The notes: a model not told the origin generated them from the sequence alone. A stretch of DNA of 64,000 bases from Tenacibaculum sp. 190524A02b (GCF_964036645.1 NZ_OZ038525.1:4902001-4966000); one strand, 5' to 3'; counted from the stretch's first letter, positions 1 through 6,809 are shown. A program made the numbers and translations.

Positions 1-78
1 ATTAACGCAGTCGAAAAAGACAAAATTACAGCACCAGGGTCAGGTGGAGGTGGAGACGACGACAACTCGGAAGACTAA
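1..78 (+). CDS. C-terminal end of a small acidic lipoprotein (partial)
   Basis: Only the last 25 codons are in the window, ending at TAA 76-78. The tail is acidic and glycine-rich (APGSGGGGDDDNSED). The same type of tail ends the intact lipoprotein at 955-1122, and both genes are overlapped by a membrane-protein gene in the +1 frame. I read this as the upstream paralogue of the 955 gene. The N-terminal signal is outside the window. Confidence 0.55.
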   Translation: MNAVEKDKITAPGSGGGGDDDNSED

Positions 79-775
79 GACCTATATAACATACATATTA
101 GCCTTGTTTTGTGGGGTTATATTTTTCTCATTTGAGTTTATACCAAACTTAAGTGATGAGCAGTTTATTGCCCAAACTGAATTTGATAATTTAAAAAAAC
201 AAAACACTTTAGCTTTAGGGAAATTAAAAGAATTAACAAAAGATACTTCAGAATACAAAGAGTATATATCTATAAATAAAGAGAAAAATTTAGCTTATAA
301 AAAACTAAAAGAAATAAAGGAATCTAAAAAAGTATTTGGTTTTATAAACTTAAAAATATTTTTGTACCATTTTGGTATAGCAATGTGTCTTTTTGTCTAC
401 GGTGTATTTAATTTATTTCAGTCATTTTACTTTGAAAGAAAGAACTTTAGCTCTAAGGTTCTACATGGGTTTATAATATTCATTTCATTATTTAAGTTTT
501 ATTGGGTATTTCAAAGTTATAGTGACTATAGTGTTTTTACCTACTCAATTGTATCTGTATTTTCTCTTTTCATATTAGTATTATTTGTAAAGCTTAGAAC
601 AAAGTATCAAGACCATAATATTAATAGATTAAGACTTTACTTATATCATATAAGTAAAAAAGCTTTATTAAGTGCAAATACGGAAGAAAACAGAAAAGAA
701 ATTCTAAATATGGTAGAAGATTTAAATAACGGGAAAGAGATAAAACAAGGTATAAATAAATTAAAGAATGTTTAG
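44..775 (+). CDS. Membrane protein with coiled-coil loop, copy 1 of a tandem module
   Basis: About 243 residues. A hydrophobic segment near residues 15-32 is followed by a long charged, lysine/glutamate-rich region (about 45-95) likely to be coiled coil, then three hydrophobic segments (about 105-190) and a charged tail. The layout matches the protein at 1046-1840. It overlaps the end of the upstream lipoprotein gene in another frame; possible starts are GTG at 44 or 50, so the exact start is uncertain. No family recognised. Near a phage repressor, superinfection exclusion is a reasonable but unproven role. Confidence 0.6.
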   Translation: MEVETTTTRKTKTYITYILALFCGVIFFSFEFIPNLSDEQFIAQTEFDNLKKQNTLALGKLKELTKDTSEYKEYISINKEKNLAYKKLKEIKESKKVFGFINLKIFLYHFGIAMCLFVYGVFNLFQSFYFERKNFSSKVLHGFIIFISLFKFYWVFQSYSDYSVFTYSIVSVFSLFILVLFVKLRTKYQDHNINRLRLYLYHISKKALLSANTEENRKEILNMVEDLNNGKEIKQGINKLKNV

Positions 776-828
776 ACAGTTTGAAAATTTGTTTTAAATT
801 TACGATACGTTTTAAGAAAAAAAAATTG

Positions 829-858
829 AACACTTAAGAAAACCCCTTCTTATGTGTT
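829..858. other. Hairpin between the two lipoprotein/membrane modules
   Basis: AACACTTAAGAA and TTCTTATGTGTT pair with one mismatch around a 6-nt loop. A T-run follows only on the minus strand, so on the plus strand this is a weak terminator at best. It separates the end of the first membrane gene from the promoter of the second module. Confidence 0.4.
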
Positions 859-920
859 TTACTGAAAATTTTATTGAGTATAATACACTTATAGTTACAC
901 AGGTGGTATATAATAATCGT

Positions 921-928
921 TACTTTTG
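921..928 (+). promoter_or_regulatory. Bacteroidetes-type -7 box for the 955 lipoprotein gene
   Basis: TACTTTTG fits the flavobacterial -7 consensus TAnnTTTG and lies 27 bases before the ATG at 955. No convincing TTG -33 element is present at the usual distance, so support is partial. Confidence 0.4.
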
Positions 929-954
929 TTCATTGAATATAAACAAGATAAAGA

Positions 955-1122
955 ATGAAAAAAGCATTGTTATTTATAGTATTATCTAGTGTAGTTTTAA
1001 TCAGTTGTACTGATAATACATTAGAAGAATTAGAAACTAAAAAGAATGAAATTAAATTTACAGAACCAGGGGACGACGGAGATATTAGAGAAACCGATCC
1101 AGACGACGACGGGGAAGGTTAA
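955..1122 (+). CDS. Small lipoprotein (55 aa), copy 2 of tandem module
   Basis: The product starts MKKALLFIVLSSVVLISC, a signal peptide with lipobox ending at Cys18, followed by a short acidic mature part rich in Asp and Glu. The mature chain is only about 37 residues. The acidic C-terminus resembles the partial gene at the window start. The last 77 bases are overlapped in the +1 frame by the next gene, so the two are probably translationally coupled. No database family is recognised. Location next to a phage repressor suggests a lysogenic-conversion gene. Confidence 0.7.
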   Translation: MKKALLFIVLSSVVLISCTDNTLEELETKKNEIKFTEPGDDGDIRETDPDDDGEG

Positions 1123-1840
1123 AAGGTATTCAAAAGGTATAGTTGTGGTTATACTTTTGTTAGTAGGTATAACTGCATCTTTTCCACATCGCTTATTTAC
1201 ACCTGCTATTAAGAACCCAGAAATTTATAAGTTGAATAAGGAAAGGGATGAGTTAAAAAAGAAATGGAATAGAGTAGAATTAGAGCATGATAATTTGTTT
1301 AAGTCTAATCAGATAACTAAAGAAGAGTACTTTTTTATAAAAGCTTACAATGAAAAGGAGAGGAAAAGTGGTTTTAGAAAAATAAGTAAAAAAAGAAAAG
1401 AAATTGCAAATTCATTTTCATTTAATGGAAGAAATAGTTTAAACCATTGGCTTTGGGTGTTTGGTATATTAATGACGCTATTTGTTAGTTCCTGTTTTCT
1501 TGCAGTTAAAGATGCTAGATTGAAAAAGGCTGGTCTTTTAAAATGGTATGAGCCCCATGCTTCTATTGGGTTTATTACAGTTTCATTATTTTGGTTATAT
1601 CATACTGTTTTTAACGTCACAAAAGATTTTCCTATATCTGTTTATACATTGTATCTTTTAGCTGTATTGTTGCCTATATCTTATTTTATTTATCATTTTT
1701 TAAGAAGAACGTTTGTTATAGATGAAAAGCATTTAGAAAACATACGAGATTTAGTTGGGTTTGTTTTGAAAAATACTAAAGAAGCTAAAGAGGTTGAGAA
1801 GTGGGATTTACTTGAAAAAATATCTAATAATGGAAAATAG
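1046..1840 (+). CDS. Membrane protein with coiled-coil loop, copy 2
   Basis: Up to 264 residues. One membrane segment at about 32-48 is followed by a charged helical region (about 62-115) and three further hydrophobic stretches (about 133-220), the same order as the protein at 44-775. The residues just before the first membrane segment are alike in both copies (TTTxK), although they are encoded inside the lipoprotein overlap. ATG 1046 gives the longest reading frame, but a start further inside the overlap is possible. Function unknown. The last codons overlap the start of the gene at 1830. Confidence 0.6.
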   Translation: MKLNLQNQGTTEILEKPIQTTTGKVKRYSKGIVVVILLLVGITASFPHRLFTPAIKNPEIYKLNKERDELKKKWNRVELEHDNLFKSNQITKEEYFFIKAYNEKERKSGFRKISKKRKEIANSFSFNGRNSLNHWLWVFGILMTLFVSSCFLAVKDARLKKAGLLKWYEPHASIGFITVSLFWLYHTVFNVTKDFPISVYTLYLLAVLLPISYFIYHFLRRTFVIDEKHLENIRDLVGFVLKNTKEAKEVEKWDLLEKISNNGK

Positions 1841-1997
1841 GAAAAAAGAAATTTTAGGTAGATTAGGGGAAACTTGTCAGGTTTCAATTAATGAAAAACA
1901 AAAGCAGTTAGATATTCTAGAGCGACAAGAGGAAGAAATTGAAAAGAATAAGAATTTTTCTTTATTAAAATTAAAGTCAATACGTTATTTTGATTAA
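1830..1997 (+). CDS. Small charged protein (55 aa)
   Basis: The ATG at 1830 overlaps the final codons of the preceding membrane-protein gene, which points to translational coupling. The product is highly charged (Lys, Glu, Gln) and mostly helical, with a likely short coiled coil, and has no signal or membrane segment. No family recognised. It is followed directly by the terminator hairpin at 2005-2038. Confidence 0.5.
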   Translation: MENRKKEILGRLGETCQVSINEKQKQLDILERQEEEIEKNKNFSLLKLKSIRYFD

Positions 1998-2004
1998 TAA
2001 AATA

Positions 2005-2038
2005 TAGGTTACTTTGTGATTTGTTACGAAGTAACCTA
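2005..2038. terminator. Bidirectional terminator between converging genes
   Basis: TAGGTTACTT at 2005-2014 pairs perfectly with AAGTAACCTA at 2029-2038. AAATTTTT follows on the plus strand and a T-rich stretch on the minus strand. It separates the plus-strand 1830 gene from the minus-strand repressor, whose stop codon lies in the right arm. Confidence 0.75.
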
Positions 2039-2446
2039 AATTTTTAGATACTTATATAAGTTTTCCTTTGAAGCTGTAATTTCTGCTAACTTTCTTGATA
2101 CTCTTATTTCTATAATATTAGAGAATATTTTTTCATTCATAAATTTCTCTTCGTTAGTTGCGATATAAGATACTAATGATTTAAGTTTTATTTTAACTCC
2201 GTCAATTTCACAGATTTCATTTGAATTGTAATCTTCTTCAGTTTCATTTACATAAGAGTTATTTGTTTTGAATCCATTATTAATGTATTCGTCATACATT
2301 AATAATGTTTTTTTGTACGGTTTTGTTGTTTCTCCATTTAAAAACTTATCAGCACCTACTTGGGTTACCTTTAAGTCTTTTGCAAGTTTGTATCCGCTTA
2401 TGTTGTTTTCTTTCAGTATTTTACGTATTTCTTCGGCTGATCTCAT
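2036..2446 (-). CDS. Phage CI-like repressor with helix-turn-helix
   Basis: 136 residues. The N-terminal part (about 1-50) reads as a helix-turn-helix: SGYKLAKDLKVTQVGADKFL fits the helix-turn-helix spacing, followed by a recognition-helix extension. The C-terminal part is acidic then helical and could mediate oligomerisation; no RecA-responsive peptidase domain is present. It is divergent from the Cro-like gene at 2621 across a region with paired promoters and palindromes, the classic lysogeny switch layout. Expected role: repress early lytic transcription. Derepression is probably not by LexA-type self-cleavage. Confidence 0.7.
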   Translation of the reverse strand: MRSAEEIRKILKENNISGYKLAKDLKVTQVGADKFLNGETTKPYKKTLLMYDEYINNGFKTNNSYVNETEEDYNSNEICEIDGVKIKLKSLVSYIATNEEKFMNEKIFSNIIEIRVSRKLAEITASKENLYKYLKI

Positions 2447-2500
2447 TACCTTTTTTATTGGTTAAGATTGAATGAATTTATAATTATGTATAAAAGTTAT

Positions 2501-2531
2501 TTGTTTTATGCATAACTCTTTTATATATTTG
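2501..2531 (+). promoter_or_regulatory. Early rightward phage promoter
   Basis: TTG at 2501-2503 and TATATTTG at 2524-2531 are separated by 20 bases, matching the Bacteroidetes -33/-7 promoter. Transcription would begin near 2537, inside the palindrome at 2533-2548, and run into the Cro-like gene at 2621. Confidence 0.65.
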
Positions 2532-2532
2532 T

Positions 2533-2548
2533 GTTGTAATACTACAAC
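2533..2548. promoter_or_regulatory. Putative repressor operator 1
   Basis: GTTGTA and TACAAC form perfect 6-bp arms with a 4-bp spacer. The site sits between the rightward -7 box (2524-2531) and a possible leftward -7 box (2557-2564), where a bound repressor would affect both directions. Confidence 0.55.
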
Positions 2549-2556
2549 TATTAATG

Positions 2557-2564
2557 CAAATATA
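2557..2564 (-). promoter_or_regulatory. Leftward -7 box for the repressor gene
   Basis: On the minus strand this reads TATATTTG, a perfect TAnnTTTG match about 110 bases before the repressor start. No well-spaced TTG -33 element was found, so it may be weak or activator-dependent. Confidence 0.45.
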
Positions 2565-2594
2565 TGTAAAAATACAGTAAAGTTGTGTATAAAT

Positions 2595-2607
2595 ATTGTA
2601 TTACAAT
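2595..2607. promoter_or_regulatory. Putative operator 2
   Basis: ATTGTA and TACAAT are perfect 6-bp arms around a single T. The half-site TTGTA is shared with the palindrome at 2533-2548 although the spacer differs. It lies 14 bases upstream of the Cro-like start codon. Confidence 0.45.
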
Positions 2608-2620
2608 GTTTTAAAAATTT

Positions 2621-2839
2621 ATGGATAAATCAGAAAACATAAAACAGTTATTTACTAAAATTCAAGATAGGAAGGATTTTTTTAAGAAAATTTCTGATGA
2701 GTTTAATGTGGAGGTGAGTACAGTTGAGACCAATTGGTTTTCAAGAGGTAAAGTGCCAAAAAAATATGGTGTAGAGGATAGGGTTATAATGTTTATGCAG
2801 AAATATATTCAACTCCAAAATGGAGTAATTATAGGATAA
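2621..2839 (+). CDS. Cro-like small DNA-binding protein
   Basis: 72 residues, first gene of the rightward phage transcript and divergent from the repressor. Residues about 15-45 (DRKDFFKKISDEFNVEVSTV onward) fit a helix-turn-helix, and the chain ends with an amphipathic helix. The position matches Cro or an early activator. No specific family is recognised; a Cro role is inferred from location and fold pattern. Confidence 0.55.
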   Translation: MDKSENIKQLFTKIQDRKDFFKKISDEFNVEVSTVETNWFSRGKVPKKYGVEDRVIMFMQKYIQLQNGVIIG

Positions 2840-2847
2840 AATTAAAA

Positions 2848-2925
2848 AGCGGTATTAAGGCTATAAGTTGTTTATTTTCTTAAAACGTAAAGTATTGAGG
2901 GTTTTTATACCGCTTCCCTCATTTT
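2848..2925 (+). promoter_or_regulatory. Attenuator-like alternative hairpins
   Basis: AGCGGTAT (2848-2855) can pair with ATACCGCT (2907-2914), while TGAGGG (2896-2901) can pair with CCCTCA (2916-2921), followed by TTTT. The two pairings cross, so they are either mutually exclusive or form a pseudoknot. The second is terminator-like. This layout resembles an attenuator between the Cro-like gene and the next small gene. Confidence 0.4.
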
Positions 2926-2993
2926 GTAAAATTATTAATTGACAATTAGTGTGTGAGGTCTGTAAAAGGCTTATGTACATGCAGGTAAAAAAA

Positions 2994-3176
2994 ATGACAG
3001 CTGAAACAGCACATAATGTAATAAAAGCTCTTTCTAGTAAAGAACTATCTCGTCTTTATAAAATTTTAGGCGTAGATGTTAAAGAAGAAAAGAAGAAGGA
3101 GGAGAAAGAGCCTTTATTGTCGGATGCTGATGCTACAGAATACTTGCTAAGTAGGTTTGGGAGAGGGAGAAGGTAG
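2994..3176 (+). CDS. Small charged phage early protein
   Basis: 60 residues from the ATG at 2994; in-frame starts at 2949 (GTG), 2973 and 2979 are also possible. I prefer 2994 because the protein-like sequence (helix ALSSKELSRLYKILGVDV, then a lysine/glutamate linker) begins there and an A-rich stretch precedes it. The C-terminus ends in basic residues GRGRR. No family recognised. It lies between two hairpin-rich intergenic regions in the early operon. Confidence 0.5.
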   Translation: MTAETAHNVIKALSSKELSRLYKILGVDVKEEKKKEEKEPLLSDADATEYLLSRFGRGRR

Positions 3177-3190
3177 TTAGTGTTTATGTG

Positions 3191-3229
3191 TTACTATGTT
3201 TTGATGATTAGGGGTAATCATCTTAGTAA
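3191..3229 (+). other. Nested hairpin in early leader region
   Basis: GATGATT (3203-3209) pairs with AATCATC (3216-3222) around AGGGGT, and an outer TTACTA/TAGTAA stem encloses it. No T-run follows, so this looks like an RNA structure rather than a terminator. Confidence 0.4.
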
Positions 3230-3292
3230 TAGGTTAAAAAAAGGCAGGAAGTAATTTGTTTATTTGATTTTTTAAAGTTTTCCCCTCAATAG

Positions 3293-3317
3293 GAGTGGTT
3301 CCCTGCGCCACTCTTTT
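3293..3317 (+). terminator. Rho-independent-type hairpin
   Basis: GAGTGG and CCACTC pair around a 9-nt loop and are followed by TTTT. It stands between the 2994 gene and the 3396 gene inside what otherwise looks like one operon, so it may work as a conditional terminator. Confidence 0.5.
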
Positions 3318-3346
3318 AATTAAGGAAGTTTGGTTAGTTGATTTTT

Positions 3347-3381
3347 TGAGGGTGGTTTTGTAAGGAGGCTGCCCTCATTTT
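3347..3381 (+). terminator. Terminator-like hairpin with TGAGGG/CCCTCA arms
   Basis: TGAGGG (3347-3352) pairs with CCCTCA (3372-3377), followed by TTTT. The arms are identical to the terminator-like pair at 2896-2921, so the same element appears twice in the early operon, the second 15 bases before the 3396 start. Confidence 0.45.
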
Positions 3382-3395
3382 AAAAAGAAAGAATT

Positions 3396-3539
3396 ATGAT
3401 TGAAATTTTAGAAAATATACAAGCTCCAGAATTGGCAATGTTGATGGTTGGTAGTGGTTTAGGATGGTTTTTTACTGGGCTTTTTCTCTATTTAACTTAT
3501 AGAGAAAATAGGTTTTTACGTAAACATATTAAGATGTAG
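3396..3539 (+). CDS. Small single-pass membrane protein (47 aa)
   Basis: The frame starts MIEILENIQAPELAMLMVGS. A hydrophobic stretch with glycines (about residues 15-37) forms one membrane helix, followed by a short basic cytoplasmic tail. It is preceded and followed by hairpins. Function unknown; small membrane proteins in early phage operons often modify the host envelope, but nothing here proves that. Confidence 0.5.
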   Translation: MIEILENIQAPELAMLMVGSGLGWFFTGLFLYLTYRENRFLRKHIKM

Positions 3540-3562
3540 TGATTTGTTGGTTTTCTAATTTG

Positions 3563-3608
3563 TATGCTGGGTAAAGTAGATTCCCTTTGCTTTCCCAGCA
3601 TATTTTTT
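3563..3608 (+). terminator. Rho-independent terminator or attenuator
   Basis: TATGCTGGG (3563-3571) pairs perfectly with CCCAGCATA (3594-3602) and is followed by six T residues. It lies between the small membrane gene and the gene at 3633. It is the strongest of the hairpins in the early operon. Confidence 0.65.
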
Positions 3609-3632
3609 AAAGCTAATTATAAAATTAAAATA

Positions 3633-3776
3633 ATGGATACTTCAAAGTGGAATAAGGTAGAAGAAACAAAAGAAAATGTGTCATTTAATGATGATTGCGC
3701 CGAGAAAAAAATGTGCGCGCCTATTGGTTTTTTTGGAGTGTTAGAGCAATGTAAAATTTGTAAAAAAATATTGTAA
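3633..3776 (+). CDS. Small cysteine-containing protein (47 aa)
   Basis: The start at 3633 is chosen because the longer frame from 3564 would begin inside the terminator hairpin. The C-terminus has a C-x2-C pair (QCKICKKIL) and two earlier cysteines, so a metal-binding site is possible. The stop is directly followed by the ATG of the replication gene at 3777, so the two are probably co-translated. No family recognised. Confidence 0.45.
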   Translation: MDTSKWNKVEETKENVSFNDDCAEKKMCAPIGFFGVLEQCKICKKIL

Positions 3777-4523
3777 ATGGAATTTGTAATTCTTTTAAAT
3801 CAGGCTATGTGTTGTAAGTATAATTTAACTTTTCAACAAGGTGTTCAATTAGAGTTTTTAGGAAAGCTTAGCACTTGGGCTACTTCAATAGTTTATGAAA
3901 AGGAGATTTATTACAATATAACATTTGAAAAAATTTCAGAAGAGTTGCCTATTGTGTTTTCTTCTTCAAATAAGGCGTACAGAGCGTTTCTTGAGTTAAA
4001 AAAGAAGGGTTTTATTGAGCAAGTTAAAGTAGGGAGAACTCAACATAATTATGTTCGATTATCTGCAAAAGGTAAGAGGGTTTTAAGGTTCGACAAAAAT
4101 AACGAACCTCACCAAGGTTCGACAAATTTAACGACAAGGTTCGACAAAAACAACGAACCTCAAAAAACGGCTGTATCCGTTGCTGTTACTGAAAGTGTTG
4201 TTCAAGGTTCGACAAATACGTCGACGTATCATAATCAATTAACCAATATATCAGAGAGAGACGCGCGAGCGTGGGATTTTTTAAAAGATAAAAAAACATA
4301 TGAAATGGAGGTTTGGGAGATGCAAAATAAAACTCAGATTGAAAACATAGAAAAATTTAAAAGTGATTTTAATGATACGGTTGATGTTGAGCAGTTGGTT
4401 TATGATGGGAAGGTATTATTGGCAAGGTTGTCAAAATATACTAGAAATTGGATAACGAATAGTTCAAGGTTTAAAGTTTTAAAATCAGAAACACCGTCAG
4501 TTAGACGTAAAAGAATTGGTTAG
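3777..4523 (+). CDS. Phage replication initiator with winged-helix N-terminus
   Basis: 248 residues. The N-terminal 90 residues fit a winged helix (FEKISEELPIVFSSSNKAYR, then a wing KGFIEQVKVGRTQHNYVRLS), as in phage replisome organisers. The middle (about 100-145) is a low-complexity repeat encoded by the iterons, with RFDKNNEP twice and QGSTN twice. The C-terminal part is helical and may contact helicase. It is followed after 2 bases by a DnaB helicase, the same order as lambda O-P. Expected role: bind the origin inside its own gene and load the helicase. No enzymatic motif seen. Confidence 0.65.
   Translation: MEFVILLNQAMCCKYNLTFQQGVQLEFLGKLSTWATSIVYEKEIYYNITFEKISEELPIVFSSSNKAYRAFLELKKKGFIEQVKVGRTQHNYVRLSAKGKRVLRFDKNNEPHQGSTNLTTRFDKNNEPQKTAVSVAVTESVVQGSTNTSTYHNQLTNISERDARAWDFLKDKKTYEMEVWEMQNKTQIENIEKFKSDFNDTVDVEQLVYDGKVLLARLSKYTRNWITNSSRFKVLKSETPSVRRKRIG
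4085..4229. repeat. Iteron cluster, candidate phage replication origin
   Basis: AAGGTTCGACAAA occurs four times at 4085-4097, 4114-4126, 4136-4148 and 4204-4216. Copies 1 and 3 are each followed by the inverted half CGAACCT, giving 7-bp arms with a 10-nt spacer. Copy 4 abuts a perfect 14-bp palindrome (4216-4229, core TACGTCGACGTA). The repeats lie inside the putative initiator gene, as lambda ori lies inside O. Confidence 0.65.
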
Positions 4524-4525
4524 TT

Positions 4526-5905
4526 ATGAGCGTAAAAAATTCTCACTCGGTTTTGATTCCTCCACAAGCAACAGGTTTAGAAAAAACAGTTTTAGGTGCT
4601 TTGTTGATTGATAGCAAGGCTTTCGGGGAAGTTGAAAGTATATTGGTTAAAGAGGTTTTTTATCTCCCAGAACATCAGGAGGTATTTGTGGCTATGAAAA
4701 GTTTATTTGAAAGTAACTACCCTATAGATCTTCAAACAGTTGCAGAAAAGCTGAAATCATTAGGTAAGTTAAAAGACTCAGGGGTGATGTTGTTGGTTGA
4801 GTTAACACAGTCGGTAGGTTCAACGGCTAACATCAAATTTCATGCGGAGGTTCTTAAAGAGAAGTATGTAAAACGAAAAGTAATAGAAGTTTCAAACAGG
4901 ATTTCAAAATTAGCTTATAATGAGGAGGTTTCACCAAATGAACTTTTAGAGTTAATGGGGCAAGAATTGTCTAGTGTAGATGATGTTTTAAATGTTGAGT
5001 CTTCGGCTGTAACTTGGAGAGAAGCAATGGTTAGTTTACCTGAGCATGTTCAGAGATTGTCGAATAGTAATGGAGAAATTACGGGTTTGCCAACTGGTTT
5101 GAAAGCATTAGATAATCATTTTTCTGGTTGGCAGCCGCAAGATTTTATAGTTATTGGAGGTGATAGTGGAATGGGTAAAACTGCTTTTGTGATGTGTACA
5201 ATGTTGGCTTGTGCGCAGCGTGGAGATTCGGTTGGGATGTTTAGTATGGAAATGAGTGTTAAGCAACTTGCTATTAGAGCAGCGGCTGTTAATTCTAATT
5301 TTCATATGAATCAGTTGATGAGGACAGGTTTTGATAAGGATAAATATTTTCAATCATTGTATTCGGTAGTAGATGAGATGAAGGAGTATCCAATTCATAT
5401 TGATGACAAGCCAGCTTTAACTGTTGCTGAAATGAAAAGAAAGGCTAGGTCGTTAAAACGTAAACATGGTATTAAAATATTGGTTATTGATTTTATACAA
5501 ATGTTTTCAGGGGATAAAGAATTAAGGTTGAATATAGGTGAGGCGGCTAGAGAGTGTAAAAATTTGGCTAAAGAATTAGATATTCCAGTGATTGCGTTGT
5601 CGCAAATAAGTAGAGAAGTTAGGAAGAGTAAATATCATTTACCTAAGAAGTATCATTTAAAGGAAGCTTCTGCAATAGAAGAAGCAGCAGATGTGATAGG
5701 TATGTTGTATAGGCCTAGTTACTACGGATATAACCCAGAAGATTATAGTGGTTTGTATGAAGAGTTGGGGTTGTATGGAGAAGAGAATGCGTGTTTGTTA
5801 GTAGAGAAGAATAGGAATGGTTCACTAGGAACTGTAGGTTTAAGGTATATCGAAGATAAGACCAAGTATGTAGATGGTGTTGTTGAATCAAACTCTTTAG
5901 TCTAA
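4526..5905 (+). CDS. dnaB: Replicative DNA helicase DnaB family
   Basis: 459 residues, normal DnaB length. The N-terminal primase-interacting domain (about 15-115) begins with PPQATGLEKTVLGALL. The RecA-like ATPase domain has Walker A GGDSGMGKT (about 211-219), Walker B ILVIDFIQM (about 318-326) and the conserved ALSQISREVR and KNRNG segments. It unwinds the phage origin and probably bypasses or replaces host DnaB loading. It follows the initiator gene by 2 bases, and its TAA overlaps the ATG of the HNH gene by one base. Confidence 0.92.
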   Translation: MSVKNSHSVLIPPQATGLEKTVLGALLIDSKAFGEVESILVKEVFYLPEHQEVFVAMKSLFESNYPIDLQTVAEKLKSLGKLKDSGVMLLVELTQSVGSTANIKFHAEVLKEKYVKRKVIEVSNRISKLAYNEEVSPNELLELMGQELSSVDDVLNVESSAVTWREAMVSLPEHVQRLSNSNGEITGLPTGLKALDNHFSGWQPQDFIVIGGDSGMGKTAFVMCTMLACAQRGDSVGMFSMEMSVKQLAIRAAAVNSNFHMNQLMRTGFDKDKYFQSLYSVVDEMKEYPIHIDDKPALTVAEMKRKARSLKRKHGIKILVIDFIQMFSGDKELRLNIGEAARECKNLAKELDIPVIALSQISREVRKSKYHLPKKYHLKEASAIEEAADVIGMLYRPSYYGYNPEDYSGLYEELGLYGEENACLLVEKNRNGSLGTVGLRYIEDKTKYVDGVVESNSLV

Positions 5906-6219
5906 TGCCTAATAAACCAGTAACTAAAAGAAAGCCTTGGCATGTGAAACCTAAGCAAATGCATGAGAGAACAGTAGATAATTCAACTATTTATAATAGT
6001 TGGAGCTGGCGTAAGTATAGGAAGAAAAGGTTAGCTGAAGAGCCGCTTTGTAGGAAATGTGATGAGAAGGGGTTGGTAGTTGTGGCAAAGGTTTTAGATC
6101 ATATTGTGAGGATAGAAGATGGAGGAGAAGTTTATTTAGATTCAAATACACAGCCCTTATGTGTAAAATGTCATAATAGTAAGTCTGGGCGCGAGGCTCA
6201 TGGCTACAAAGAAAATTAA
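5905..6219 (+). CDS. HNH endonuclease
   Basis: 104 residues with the HNH pattern: zinc-type C-x2-C (LCRKC, about 48-52), the catalytic LDHIVRIEDGG (His about 67), an Asn in SNTQPL, and the second C-x2-C with His (CVKCHNSKSG). HNH proteins next to terminase genes of HK97-type phages stimulate terminase cutting at cos sites, which fits the position just upstream of the small terminase. The start overlaps the dnaB stop by one base. Confidence 0.85.
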   Translation: MPNKPVTKRKPWHVKPKQMHERTVDNSTIYNSWSWRKYRKKRLAEEPLCRKCDEKGLVVVAKVLDHIVRIEDGGEVYLDSNTQPLCVKCHNSKSGREAHGYKEN

Positions 6220-6237
6220 AGGGGATATGGGGTGTAA

Positions 6238-6324
6238 TCTCTGAGGCGGTCTATAACCCTACATCGCCTCCTAGAGAGAATTTTACTCACGGATAATTTT
6301 GAGTAGGGGGGGTAAAAATAGAAA
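6238..6324. other. Candidate packaging (cos) region
   Basis: This gap between HNH and small terminase has strong secondary structure. GAGGCG (6243-6248) pairs with CGCCTC (6265-6270), extended by TCTCT/AGAGA across a 2-base bulge. A second inverted pair, TACTCA/TGAGTA, follows near 6283-6305, next to a G-run. In HNH-containing siphoviruses cos lies near this point. No cut site can be proven from sequence. Confidence 0.35.
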
Positions 6325-6332
6325 GAAATCAA

Positions 6333-6809
6333 ATGGAAATTAAACATAACGAAGTAGGAAAATCAAAGGTTCTTCCATTAACAAAAGAAGAATCAACTTT
6401 ATATGAAGCATTGAAGGAGTTACCAAAACCAATTCAAGCTTCAGGATTAAGTACTGACCAGGTTATATGGTGGTATTGGTTTGGAAATGAGTTTTTAAAA
6501 ACTAGGCAATTTTCAAAATTAGACTTAACGCATTTGCAAAAAGCAGCCTTTTGGATGGATGCTAGATGTAAGGCAATTAAGAAGGTGAATGAACGAGGGT
6601 ATTTTGGAGGATTGGTTCAAGAGTTTAAATCAGGAGCCTCAAATGTTTCAGCTCATGTTACTGTCATTGAAAAGGCAGATAAACATTTAGATGAAGTGTC
6701 AGCACATTTTGGTTTGTCTTTTAAAGACAGGCAAAAATTAAAAACAGATGATAGTTCAGGGGAGCAATTATCATTGTTTGATCAAGTAGTTAAAAAGATA
6801 TATGGTTAA
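6333..6809 (+). CDS. Terminase small subunit
   Basis: 158 residues, placed directly before the large terminase and ending at its ATG. The helical, basic middle region and the WYWFGNEFLKTRQFSKLDLT segment fit the P27-like small terminase family as I know it. Expected role: recognise the packaging site and recruit the large subunit. Assignment rests mainly on gene order and length. Confidence 0.7.
   Translation: MEIKHNEVGKSKVLPLTKEESTLYEALKELPKPIQASGLSTDQVIWWYWFGNEFLKTRQFSKLDLTHLQKAAFWMDARCKAIKKVNERGYFGGLVQEFKSGASNVSAHVTVIEKADKHLDEVSAHFGLSFKDRQKLKTDDSSGEQLSLFDQVVKKIYG

Noticed and set aside
1..2000. Left attachment site matching the tRNA-Met 3' end
   Set aside because: No copy of the GGGATTTGAACCC-type segment was found at the left, so the left prophage limit cannot be set.
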